Assembly (NCBI GenBank): GCA_016784825.1
Contig: JADHTT010000023.1
Coordinates: 1 to 8,757 of the forward strand
Direction of reading: 5' to 3'
Source: Campylobacterales bacterium
GTDB lineage: Bacteria; Campylobacterota; Campylobacteria; Campylobacterales; Arcobacteraceae
DNA length: 8,757 nucleotides
Shown piece by piece: positions 1-6,344 of the stretch. The notes under the pieces were generated by a model. That model saw only the letters and a list, made by a program, of their open reading frames with translations, had not been told where the DNA came from and ran no database searches. Both the position numbers and the translations under genes were made by a program. Positions within the stretch are counted from its first letter, which is position 1, and each line of letters starts with the position of its first letter.

Positions 1-1586
1 GCAAATAGTATTTTATCATCTTCTTGTAGTATTTCTCCCCAGGATGGTAATAATATTTCTTTCTTAGCTTTACTATTATATATCATCAGTGGTACTATAT
101 TATTTGATAATGCTCTATTTTTCAATGAACTTTTAAATACATCTAATCTAATATCTTGTTTATTTAATACCATTTCTTCATAAATAGCTGGTGTTTCTTC
201 TTTTGTTAAATGCACTACATGCAATTCTGGGTTTTCATCAATAGTTTGTATTAATTTTTTTACCAGCGCTGCACCCCAAGCTTCATCTTTTTTGGATAAG
301 TGTCGTATAAATTTATCTGCAGATGGCTTAATTAATGCATTCGTAGTTTTATTTATCAATATTTTACCAGGCATAAATATATGATCAATATTTGCATTTT
401 CAAAAATTGAAAAATCTTCAATATGATTTTCTCTAGCTATTGTAATAATATTTGGATTTAATTTTTTTGCAGTTTTTAAAATTGATATATTAACAGTATC
501 ATCGTTTGTACCTGCAATAATAGCTACACTTCTATCAATACCTGCTACTTTTAACATATCCTTATCATCACTATTTCCATAGTGCAATTTTAAGTTAATT
601 GAATCTATATCTGATTTACTTACCTTAGTATCAATTTCAATCACTTCACACTCTATATCACACTGATCAAATACATTATGTATCGCTTGACCCATTCGCC
701 CAAACCCTGATATGATATATTTACCATGAGGTAATATTGGTAATGGATCATTTAATTTACCTATTTGGTATATCCATCTCTCTAACTTCAAAATATTTGG
801 TGCATTTAATGCTAGTTTAATATGTGATGCAATGATTTTAAATGGGTTTTCAACTACTTCTACTCCTAAATCTTTTAGATTATCTGTATGATTTTGCGTT
901 GTTGATTTTACAGCAAGTACAACATTTGGATTGAGCATCTTTACAGCAAGAGCAACTCTTAAATTTAATGCATCGCTTTTATATAATGCTACTACTGCTT
1001 TACAAAATATAGATTTGATACCTGCAAGCTCTAGTGTTTGTGCATCATAACTATTTGCCTTTAATACAGCAATATGTGGGGTATAATTTTCTAAGATCAA
1101 TGCATCCACTTTTGATTGTTCTTGCTCAATTACTACTACTCTATTTTCTGTTTCATTAATGATTTTTATAATCTGACTTGTTGTATAGTTATACCCAAGT
1201 ATAATTACAAATGATTCCCTTAAAGAGTCTACTTGCCTTTTAAATCTACTTTGAGCAATTTGAGCTAAAAATACTTTATCTTGAAGTAATGATACAAGCG
1301 TACCAATAGCATAAAACCATGATATTACAGAGATGTAAATCATTGCACTTACCCACATTCTTTGTGAATAAGTAAACTCGTATGGTGTCTCACCAAAACC
1401 TATAGTAGTAGCTGTATATGTTACAAAATAAAATGCATCAAATATTGACATTTGATATGGATTACCACTAGCATCCACACCATCAATTAATAAAAGTCCT
1501 GTCATAGAAATAGTATAAGAAGATACAATTACCAAAAATGGCATTCGCATCTTCTGCAATACTATCCATAGCGCACTATTTCTCAT
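1..1586 (-). CDS. Two-TM potassium channel with tandem RCK (TrkA-N/TrkA-C) domains, C-terminus cut by window edge
   Basis: This is an inner-membrane K+ channel gated by cytoplasmic ligand-binding domains. My translation from ATG 1586 gives 528 whole codons with no stop before the left edge. Seen: TM1 about residues 15-35, pore helix and selectivity filter TIGFGE (61-66, a variant of TVGYGD), TM2 about 78-101, a first RCK-N domain about 124-250, a second about 288-410, and an RCK-C domain from about 437. The second RCK has an intact dinucleotide loop, GFGRMG (294-299), with acidic residues at 317 and 319. The first reads GYNYTTS (131-137) and has lost the later glycines. The sequence near the edge (LPSWGEILQEDDKILF) matches the usual end of RCK-C domains, so probably only a few residues are missing. 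The start lies 5 bases after the previous gene's stop, with AAGAGA as a possible RBS. The architecture resembles H. pylori HpKchA and other 2TM-RCK channels (family knowledge). The ligand is not predictable from sequence. Confidence 0.9.
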   Translation of the reverse strand, partial: MRNSALWIVLQKMRMPFLVIVSSYTISMTGLLLIDGVDASGNPYQMSIFDAFYFVTYTATTIGFGETPYEFTYSQRMWVSAMIYISVISWFYAIGTLVSLLQDKVFLAQIAQSRFKRQVDSLRESFVIILGYNYTTSQIIKIINETENRVVVIEQEQSKVDALILENYTPHIAVLKANSYDAQTLELAGIKSIFCKAVVALYKSDALNLRVALAVKMLNPNVVLAVKSTTQNHTDNLKDLGVEVVENPFKIIASHIKLALNAPNILKLERWIYQIGKLNDPLPILPHGKYIISGFGRMGQAIHNVFDQCDIECEVIEIDTKVSKSDIDSINLKLHYGNSDDKDMLKVAGIDRSVAIIAGTNDDTVNISILKTAKKLNPNIITIARENHIEDFSIFENANIDHIFMPGKILINKTTNALIKPSADKFIRHLSKKDEAWGAALVKKLIQTIDENPELHVVHLTKEETPAIYEEMVLNKQDIRLDVFKSSLKNRALSNNIVPLMIYNSKAKKEILLPSWGEILQEDDKILF

Positions 1587-1591
1587 ATAGA

Positions 1592-1969
1592 TTATCTCTT
1601 AGACTTAACTGTCTCACCGATATATAATATTACAGAAGTAATATTAGCCAGTAATGCTCCACCACTTAAAGATATAATTACTGCTGTTGTTTCAGTTGAT
1701 AACTCTACATTATAACCAGACATTGCCCATACTGATGCAGCGGCTACTAGCTGAATTACTGCTACTAAAGATGTAGCTAATAAAACAGATCCCATTTGAG
1801 TTCTATCTCCAAGCTTTAATACTGTAGCAATAATATTAATTACAATAGCAGCAAATAATTCATATTTACTATGCAATTCTATATTAGATATATCACCATA
1901 AAAGAAACCAAAGTTAAGTGTCATAGCAAATATAATAAAAAATCCAGCTATTACCTTGTCAAAATTCAT
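1592..1969 (-). CDS. Small four-helix membrane protein of unknown function, possibly DUF6394 family
   Basis: A 125-residue hydrophobic protein with four likely membrane helices at about residues 5-24, 37-52, 60-83 and 94-117, short loops and a basic tail (KSKR). There is no signal peptide cleavage motif, catalytic motif or metal site that I can see. It resembles small proteins of Campylobacterota annotated DUF6394; that link is from memory and tentative. The start is well supported: AGGAGA sits 4 bases upstream of the ATG, directly after the stop of the EamA gene. The stop is 5 bases before the K+ channel start, so the two should be translated from one mRNA. A role as accessory subunit or assembly partner of the channel is inference from position only. 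Confidence 0.85.
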   Translation of the reverse strand: MNFDKVIAGFFIIFAMTLNFGFFYGDISNIELHSKYELFAAIVINIIATVLKLGDRTQMGSVLLATSLVAVIQLVAAASVWAMSGYNVELSTETTAVIISLSGGALLANITSVILYIGETVKSKR

Positions 1970-1984
1970 GTCATCTCCTGTTTA
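1970..1984 (-). promoter_or_regulatory. Strong Shine-Dalgarno for the small membrane protein
   Basis: On the minus strand the EamA stop TAA (1984-1982) is followed by AC, then AGGAGA (1979-1974), TGAC and the ATG. This is the strongest ribosome-binding site in the left cluster and is packed against the upstream stop, which favours re-initiation by terminating ribosomes. Confidence 0.75.
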
Positions 1985-2875
1985 AAATCTTGGTTTTAGT
2001 GCTACTAAAACTCCACTGATTATAACTAATATTATACCTATTATTACCATAAAGCTTGGAAACATATCACCAAGAATCATACCTAAAATAATAGAAAAAA
2101 TAATATTACTATAACTGATTGTTCCTACAAGCCCACCTGCAGCCATTGAATATGCTTTGGTCATATACCATTGAGATAATGTCGCAAATATGCCAAGTCC
2201 AAGAATATATGCCCATACTATGCCTTGTGGCATAACAAATGGTGCAATAATCCAATCAGCACTAGTGCTTGTATAAAATTCACCAAAAAACATAAGTATG
2301 ATTGGACCAATAGTACCTACAATCATAAATGATAAAACGATAGATTTGTTATCATAATACTTTCTAAGCTCTCTAATTGAGGTATATGCTAATCCTGCAC
2401 CAACTCCACTTAATATTCCAAGCCAATCTGTTTTACTTAAAGATGTAACATCAAATCCTGTAATAAACAGCACACCAATAAAGCCAACAAATACACCTAT
2501 CCATGCTAATTTTGAAAGTTTTTCATTAAGTATTATATATGAAAATATTGCTGTAAAAATTGGTGAAATTTTATTAAATGTTTGAGCCTCTGCTAATGGT
2601 ATATGTGCAATATTATAAAAATACATAAGTAGTGCAGAAAAACCAATAAAACCTCTCATAAAAAGTAAAAAAGGCTTCCCACCTATTTGCTTAATAGGAG
2701 ACTTATATATTGCAAAAAGAATGATAATCACTCCTGTAATATTTCTAAAAAAAACCACCTCTACAGAACTCATATGAGAGGATAATACTTTTGCAAATGC
2801 ACCTGTAAAAGCAAATAGAAATGATGATAATAGCATATACTTAATAGCAAGTTTGAAATCGTTTTGTTGTGTCAT
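1982..2875 (-). CDS. EamA-domain (drug/metabolite transporter superfamily) exporter
   Basis: A 297-residue inner-membrane transporter of the 10-TMS DMT type, the usual length for the family. Two EamA repeats are visible. The first covers about residues 10-138 and includes the characteristic stretch around PLAEAQTFNKISPIFTAIFSY (93-113) and LNEKLS (116-121). The second covers about 152-293, with AYSMAAGG (241-248) followed by SYSNIIFSIILG (254-265). Family members export amino acids, nucleobases or other small metabolites; the substrate here cannot be predicted. The start is fixed: an in-frame stop lies only three codons upstream (TAA at 2887-2885) and ATG 2875 is the first start after it. The only SD-like sequence, AGG, is about 12 bases upstream, so initiation may be weak or leaderless. 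It heads the leftward cluster. Confidence 0.9.
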   Translation of the reverse strand: MTQQNDFKLAIKYMLLSSFLFAFTGAFAKVLSSHMSSVEVVFFRNITGVIIILFAIYKSPIKQIGGKPFLLFMRGFIGFSALLMYFYNIAHIPLAEAQTFNKISPIFTAIFSYIILNEKLSKLAWIGVFVGFIGVLFITGFDVTSLSKTDWLGILSGVGAGLAYTSIRELRKYYDNKSIVLSFMIVGTIGPIILMFFGEFYTSTSADWIIAPFVMPQGIVWAYILGLGIFATLSQWYMTKAYSMAAGGLVGTISYSNIIFSIILGMILGDMFPSFMVIIGIILVIISGVLVALKPRF

Positions 2876-2896
2876 AGAAGTATGTTACCTAATTTA

Positions 2897-2905
2897 TGGT
2901 ATAAT
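2897..2905 (+). promoter_or_regulatory. Extended -10 promoter for mscS-der cluster
   Basis: TGGTATAAT matches the extended -10 consensus TGnTATAAT exactly and lies in the 37-base divergent spacer. No TTGACA-like -35 box sits 16-18 bases upstream, which is common for sigma-70 promoters of Campylobacterota. The expected transcription start is about 2911-2913, right at the proposed mscS ATG. It appears to drive mscS, der and the DUF3817 gene. Confidence 0.75.
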
Positions 2906-2912
2906 CGCGGTT

Positions 2913-3806
2913 ATGAAGAATATCAACTTAACACTTATTACCAAACCATTACTTTTACTACTAATTGGCTTTATACTTTTTGTGTCTAAAAACTTTATAG
3001 ATATACCACAAGACTTAATATCAACAGTTAATACTACTATTAGGTCTATATTTATTTTGGCCGTGGTATGGGCATTGCATAAATTAATTTTACCTTTATA
3101 TCAAGCTATAGACAAAGAGCAAAGTAGTTTAGAAAAACTAATTATTAAAATAGTAAAAATAATTATACTTGTAATTGGTGGTGTTACTATATTACAAGAA
3201 TGGGGCTATAATGTTACAGGATTTATAGCTTCTCTTGGTCTTCTTGGTATGGCTTTTGCGCTTGCTGCAAAAGACACTGTTGCAAACTTATTTGGGTCAT
3301 TTGTAATCTTTACTGATAAACCTTTTAAAGTTGGAGATTGGATTAAAACTCCTGATGTTGAAGGTACAATTGAACATATAGATATTAGAAGTACAAAAAT
3401 TAGAACTTTTGCACAAGCATTAGTAACTGTACCAAATGCAGTATTAGCCAATAGTGCCATAATCAATTGGTCACAAATGGGTAAGCGAAGAATTAAAATG
3501 AAGCTTGGCCTTACATATGATACTGATGCAAAAACAATGCAAACAATAGTATCACAAATCAAGGATATGCTAAAAAATCATCCAGATATTCATCAGGATA
3601 CAATATACATATATTTCACAGAATTTGATAATAGTAGTTTAAATATATTTTGCTACTACTTTACAAATACTACAGTTTGGGGTGATTATATGGCCGTTAA
3701 AGAAGATACAAACCTAAAAATTATGGAAATAATTGAGAAAAATAATGCTAACTTTGCATTCCCATCTCAATCACTATATATTGAAAATAAAAAAGAAGTA
3801 AATTAA
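2913..3806 (+). CDS. mscS: Small-conductance mechanosensitive channel, MscS family
   Basis: A turgor-release channel of the inner membrane that opens on hypo-osmotic shock. With the start chosen here it has 297 residues, close to classical MscS. Seen: TM1 about 8-28, TM2 about 43-63, TM3 region about 76-130 with the Gly/Ala-rich pore helix (SLGLLGMAFALAAKDTVANL, 107-126), then the signature FGSFVIFTDKPFKVGDWI (127-144). The beta domain follows (EGTIEHIDIRSTKIRTF, 150-166, and VPNAVLANSAIINWS, 173-187). The alpha/beta cytoplasmic domain ends in FAFPSQSLYI (281-290), typical of the family. An in-frame ATG at 2853 would add 20 residues, but it overlaps the opposite-strand EamA gene and puts the -10 box inside the coding region, so I prefer 2913. 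No SD precedes 2913, so a leaderless mRNA is likely. The stop is one base before der. Confidence 0.93.
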   Translation: MKNINLTLITKPLLLLLIGFILFVSKNFIDIPQDLISTVNTTIRSIFILAVVWALHKLILPLYQAIDKEQSSLEKLIIKIVKIIILVIGGVTILQEWGYNVTGFIASLGLLGMAFALAAKDTVANLFGSFVIFTDKPFKVGDWIKTPDVEGTIEHIDIRSTKIRTFAQALVTVPNAVLANSAIINWSQMGKRRIKMKLGLTYDTDAKTMQTIVSQIKDMLKNHPDIHQDTIYIYFTEFDNSSLNIFCYYFTNTTVWGDYMAVKEDTNLKIMEIIEKNNANFAFPSQSLYIENKKEVN

Positions 3807-3807
3807 A

Positions 3808-5376
3808 TTGAAAAAAATTGCACTAATTGGCCAACCAAATGTTGGTAAGAGTTCCCTATTTAATAGAATAGCAAAAAAGAAAATTGCTATTGTAAGTGAT
3901 GTTTCTGGTACTACTAGAGATGTACGAAGACATGAAGTTGAAATACTAGACCGTAAAGCTTTAATGCTAGATACTGGTGGTGTTAGTAACGCTAAAAATG
4001 AAATCATGGAAGATGGTAGTGAATACAAAATCTTCAAAAATGTAAAAAGAAAAGCTATCCAAACAGCTAAAGAAGCTGATATAGTTTTATTTATGGTAGA
4101 TGGCAAGAAGATACCTGATGATAGAGATAAAGAGCTTTTCTACGAACTTCAAGCCTTAGGTAAACAACTTGCACTTGTTGTAAATAAAATTGATAATGAC
4201 AAAGAGAAAGAGATGCTTTGGGATTTTTATCAATTTGGAATAGATGAACATGATCTTTTTGGTATATCAGTATCACACAACAGAGGTATCAGTAGACTAT
4301 TTGAATGGATTTATGATGAGTTGCCTGCTAATCTTGAAGCAAATACTGTAGTATTAGATGATTCAGACTTATCGCTTGAAGATAGTTTAATTGAAGAGGA
4401 TCTTGAAAGTGAACAACAAGAGAAAAATTATGCACCAGATAATCATCTAAAAGTTGCCATTATTGGAAAAGTTAATGTTGGGAAAAGTTCAATACTAAAT
4501 GCACTTGTAGGTGAAGAAAGATCAGTTGTAAGTGAAGTTGCAGGAACTACTATTGATCCTGTAGATGAAACTTTTGATTATAAAGATAGAAAAATTACAT
4601 TTGTTGACACAGCGGGATTAAGACGACGTGGTAAGATTGATGGTATAGAAAAATATGCACTAATGAGAACAAATGATATGTTAGCTCAGGCAAATCTTGC
4701 ACTTGTAGTAATTGATGGAAGCAAGCCTATTACAGATCAAGATGAAAAAATAGCAGGTCTTGTTGATAAATTTGCATTGGGAACGATTATTGTGGTCAAT
4801 AAATGGGATGAACATTTAACCCCATACAAAAAACTGATTGAAGAAATTAGAGGTAAGTTTAAATTTTTATACTATGCTCCAATAATTGTAGTATCAGCAA
4901 AAACAGGTAGAAGTATAGATAAACTTCAAGATAAGCTAATTGAAATATATGATAATTTCAATCAAAGAATACCAACATCAAAGATAAATGATATTATTAA
5001 TACAGGTGTAATGAGACATGCTCTGCCATCACCTGCTGGAAATAGATTAAGAATATATTTCTCAACACAATTCAAATCTGCGCCTCCAACTTTTGCACTA
5101 GTGATGAATAAGCCTAAGCTACTTCATTTCTCTTATAAAAGATATTTAATAAACTTCTTAAGGGGTGCATTAAATTTTGAAGGTACACCTATTCATATCA
5201 TTGCTCGTGGTAAAAAAGATCAAATTATACCAGATGATGATTATATTCCTGTATATGAAACACTTGGACCAAATATAGGTAAGGATCATTCTTATGTATC
5301 TGATGATGGTGAAGTAATAATGTATAGTGATGAAATAGAATATGATGAAGAGGAAATAGAATATGATGAAAAATAA
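3808..5376 (+). CDS. der: Ribosome assembly GTPase Der (EngA)
   Basis: An essential double-GTPase needed for 50S subunit maturation. Seen in 522 residues: G domain 1 with GQPNVGKS (8-15), GTTRD (34-38), DTGG (55-58) and NKID (126-129). An acidic linker covers about 172-212. G domain 2 has GKVNVGKS (220-227), GTT (246-248), DTAG (267-270), NKWD (331-334) and SAKT (363-366). A KH-like domain covers about 385-468, including FSTQFKSAPPTFALVMNKP and LRGALNFEGTPIHI. All nucleotide-binding motifs are intact. The start is TTG at 3808, because the first P-loop begins at residue 8 and no earlier ATG fits; AAGAAG upstream is a modest RBS. Unusually, an acidic tail of about 50 residues follows the KH domain and ends in a duplicated EIEYDE motif (509-514 and 516-521). 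It lies one base after mscS and overlaps the next gene by 14 bases. Confidence 0.97.
   Translation: MKKIALIGQPNVGKSSLFNRIAKKKIAIVSDVSGTTRDVRRHEVEILDRKALMLDTGGVSNAKNEIMEDGSEYKIFKNVKRKAIQTAKEADIVLFMVDGKKIPDDRDKELFYELQALGKQLALVVNKIDNDKEKEMLWDFYQFGIDEHDLFGISVSHNRGISRLFEWIYDELPANLEANTVVLDDSDLSLEDSLIEEDLESEQQEKNYAPDNHLKVAIIGKVNVGKSSILNALVGEERSVVSEVAGTTIDPVDETFDYKDRKITFVDTAGLRRRGKIDGIEKYALMRTNDMLAQANLALVVIDGSKPITDQDEKIAGLVDKFALGTIIVVNKWDEHLTPYKKLIEEIRGKFKFLYYAPIIVVSAKTGRSIDKLQDKLIEIYDNFNQRIPTSKINDIINTGVMRHALPSPAGNRLRIYFSTQFKSAPPTFALVMNKPKLLHFSYKRYLINFLRGALNFEGTPIHIIARGKKDQIIPDDDYIPVYETLGPNIGKDHSYVSDDGEVIMYSDEIEYDEEEIEYDEK
5332..5373 (+). repeat. 21-base tandem duplication in the 3' end of der
   Basis: Two adjacent 21-base units (5332-5352 and 5353-5373) share their first 18 bases exactly (GAAATAGAATATGATGAA) and differ in the last three (GAG versus AAA). 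In the der frame each encodes EIEYDE plus E or K. The second unit contains the ATG ATG start of the following gene. The GAGGAA across the unit boundary (5350-5355) serves as its Shine-Dalgarno. Confidence 0.9.
5350..5355 (+). promoter_or_regulatory. Shine-Dalgarno for the DUF3817 gene, inside der
   Basis: GAGGAA lies 7 bases before ATG 5363. It exists only because unit 1 of the der duplication ends in GAG and unit 2 starts with GAA. The equivalent ATG ATG in unit 1 (5342) has no such site in front of it and reaches a TAG after five codons, so translation should begin at the second copy. Confidence 0.65.
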
Positions 5377-5680
5377 AACAATATTAGAAAAATTCAGAAC
5401 AATTAACTTTATAGAGGGGATTTCATATATTGTTCTTCTATTTATAGCAATGCCACTAAAGTATGTATTTGGTATAGCCGTAGCTACAAAAGTAATGGGT
5501 TCAATTCATGGATTTTTATTTATAGTATTTATGTTTCTTTTAGCATCAGCTCATGATGAATACAAATTCAAATTAGGCTTTACTATTAAATTATTTATAG
5601 CATCTTTAATACCATTTGGTACAACATGGTCTGATAAGTTTCTAACTCCTACAACAGTAAAAGAGTTTCAAAAAATCTAA
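5363..5680 (+). CDS. DUF3817 family integral membrane protein
   Basis: A 105-residue membrane protein with about three helices (roughly 17-36, 44-62 and 72-88). It carries family-typical blocks: FIEGISYIVLLFIAMPLKY (16-34), GSIHGFLFIVFMF (46-58) and ASLIPFGTTWSDK (80-92). DUF3817 (YdzA-like) proteins are widespread and have no assigned function. The start overlaps the last 14 bases of der in another frame, with GAGGAA 7 bases upstream, so translation is probably coupled to der. A second ATG directly follows the first and could also serve. The stop codon forms part of the convergent hairpin. Whether it works with Der, for example linking it to the membrane, is unknown; position alone does not show it. 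Confidence 0.88.
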   Translation: MMKNKTILEKFRTINFIEGISYIVLLFIAMPLKYVFGIAVATKVMGSIHGFLFIVFMFLLASAHDEYKFKLGFTIKLFIASLIPFGTTWSDKFLTPTTVKEFQKI

Positions 5681-5698
5681 GGGTAAATCTCTTAGATT
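5674..5698 (-). terminator. Hairpin spanning both convergent stop codons; likely terminator of the carbonic anhydrase cluster
   Basis: AATCTAAG (5674-5681) pairs perfectly with CTTAGATT (5691-5698) around a 9-base loop. The A run at 5670-5675 becomes a U tract on the minus strand, so the structure suits leftward termination after the carbonic anhydrase gene. On the plus strand no T run follows. The DUF3817 stop (5678-5680) and the carbonic anhydrase stop (5694-5692) both lie inside the stem arms. The stem is AT-rich, so strength is uncertain. Confidence 0.6.
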
Positions 5699-6333
5699 GG
5701 ACAGATAAAACTATCTGATTGTTTATCATACATCTCTATTGTTCCATCTTCTATTTTATAATACCAACCATTTAAAGTTAGCTCTTTTGATTCAACTCTC
5801 TTTTTGATTTGTGGAAATGTAAGCAAATTCTCAAGTTGATATTTAATAGATATCTTCTCAGTAATTCTTAAAAGATCCTCTTTATTTCCATCTTTTTGTA
5901 ACTGCATTATTGAACTTTGTTTTGCTTTTTCACCTAATGTAAGCCATTTATTCACATGTCCTAATTCTTTATTTGATTTTATTGTATCATCATAAAGTGA
6001 TGCACATGCACCACAATGGCTATGTCCACATACTATAATATCTTCAACTTTAAGCACTGATACCGCATATTCAATTACTGCGCTACACCCGTGAAATGCT
6101 TGATCATCATTTGAATATGGAGGGACAAAATTTCCAACATTTCTTAAAATAAACATCTCGCCTGGCTCACTATCCAAAAATAGATCAGGTACTACCCTGC
6201 TATCACTGCATCCTATAAAAAGTATTTTAGGATTTTGTCCATACTTTACTAATGAATTAAAATCATCTTCATGCTTCGAAAATGTAGCTTTTCTAAATTT
6301 TTTATTTCCTTCAATTAATTTATGCAGATTCAT
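5692..6333 (-). CDS. Beta-class carbonic anhydrase
   Basis: A zinc enzyme interconverting CO2 and bicarbonate, likely cytoplasmic since no signal peptide is visible. In 213 residues the catalytic set is complete: GCSDSR (41-46) provides zinc ligand Cys42 and the Asp44/Arg46 dyad, and CGHSHCGAC (102-110) provides His104 and Cys107. LRNVGNFVPP (63-72) and the dimer-type motif HGCSAVIEYAV (81-91) are also typical. The C-terminal part (LTLNGWYYKIEDGTIEMYD, 185-203) matches the family end, so the gene is full length. It is last in the leftward cluster, 8 bases after rmuC. AGGGA, overlapping the rmuC stop TAG, acts as RBS 5 bases before the ATG. Likely roles are bicarbonate supply for carboxylases or pH control. 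The local context does not choose between them. Confidence 0.95.
   Translation of the reverse strand: MNLHKLIEGNKKFRKATFSKHEDDFNSLVKYGQNPKILFIGCSDSRVVPDLFLDSEPGEMFILRNVGNFVPPYSNDDQAFHGCSAVIEYAVSVLKVEDIIVCGHSHCGACASLYDDTIKSNKELGHVNKWLTLGEKAKQSSIMQLQKDGNKEDLLRITEKISIKYQLENLLTFPQIKKRVESKELTLNGWYYKIEDGTIEMYDKQSDSFICPI
5702..5724 (+). terminator. Possible weak rightward terminator hairpin
   Basis: CAGATA (5702-5707) and TATCTG (5712-5717) form a perfect 6-bp stem with an AAAC loop, followed by ATTGTTT. It could end transcripts of the mscS-der-DUF3817 cluster and lies inside the opposing carbonic anhydrase coding sequence. Only two G-C pairs support the stem, so it could be chance in AT-rich DNA. 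Confidence 0.3.
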
Positions 6334-6344
6334 ATTTATCCCTA
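6334..6344 (-). promoter_or_regulatory. Shine-Dalgarno for carbonic anhydrase overlapping the rmuC stop
   Basis: On the minus strand TAGGGATAAAT precedes the ATG. The stop TAG of rmuC (6344-6342) supplies the first bases of AGGGA (6343-6339), giving 5-base spacing. This arrangement favours translational coupling of the two genes. Confidence 0.6.

Noticed and set aside
2853..2912. Upstream ATG extending mscS by 20 residues
   Set aside because: It overlaps the start of the divergent EamA gene, and the perfect extended -10 box would lie within the coding sequence. The shorter form already has the normal MscS length and TM1.
3206..3562. Open frame of 118 codons on the minus strand
   Set aside because: It lies wholly inside mscS on the opposite strand and shows no recognisable protein features; a shadow frame.
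3774..4106. Open frame of 110 codons on the minus strand
   Set aside because: Antisense to the end of mscS and the first G domain of der, whose motifs are unmistakable. Its hydrophobicity is a by-product of AT-rich antisense sequence.
4091..4276. Open frame of 61 codons on the minus strand
   Set aside because: Antisense to der, short, and with no supporting motif or ribosome-binding site noted.
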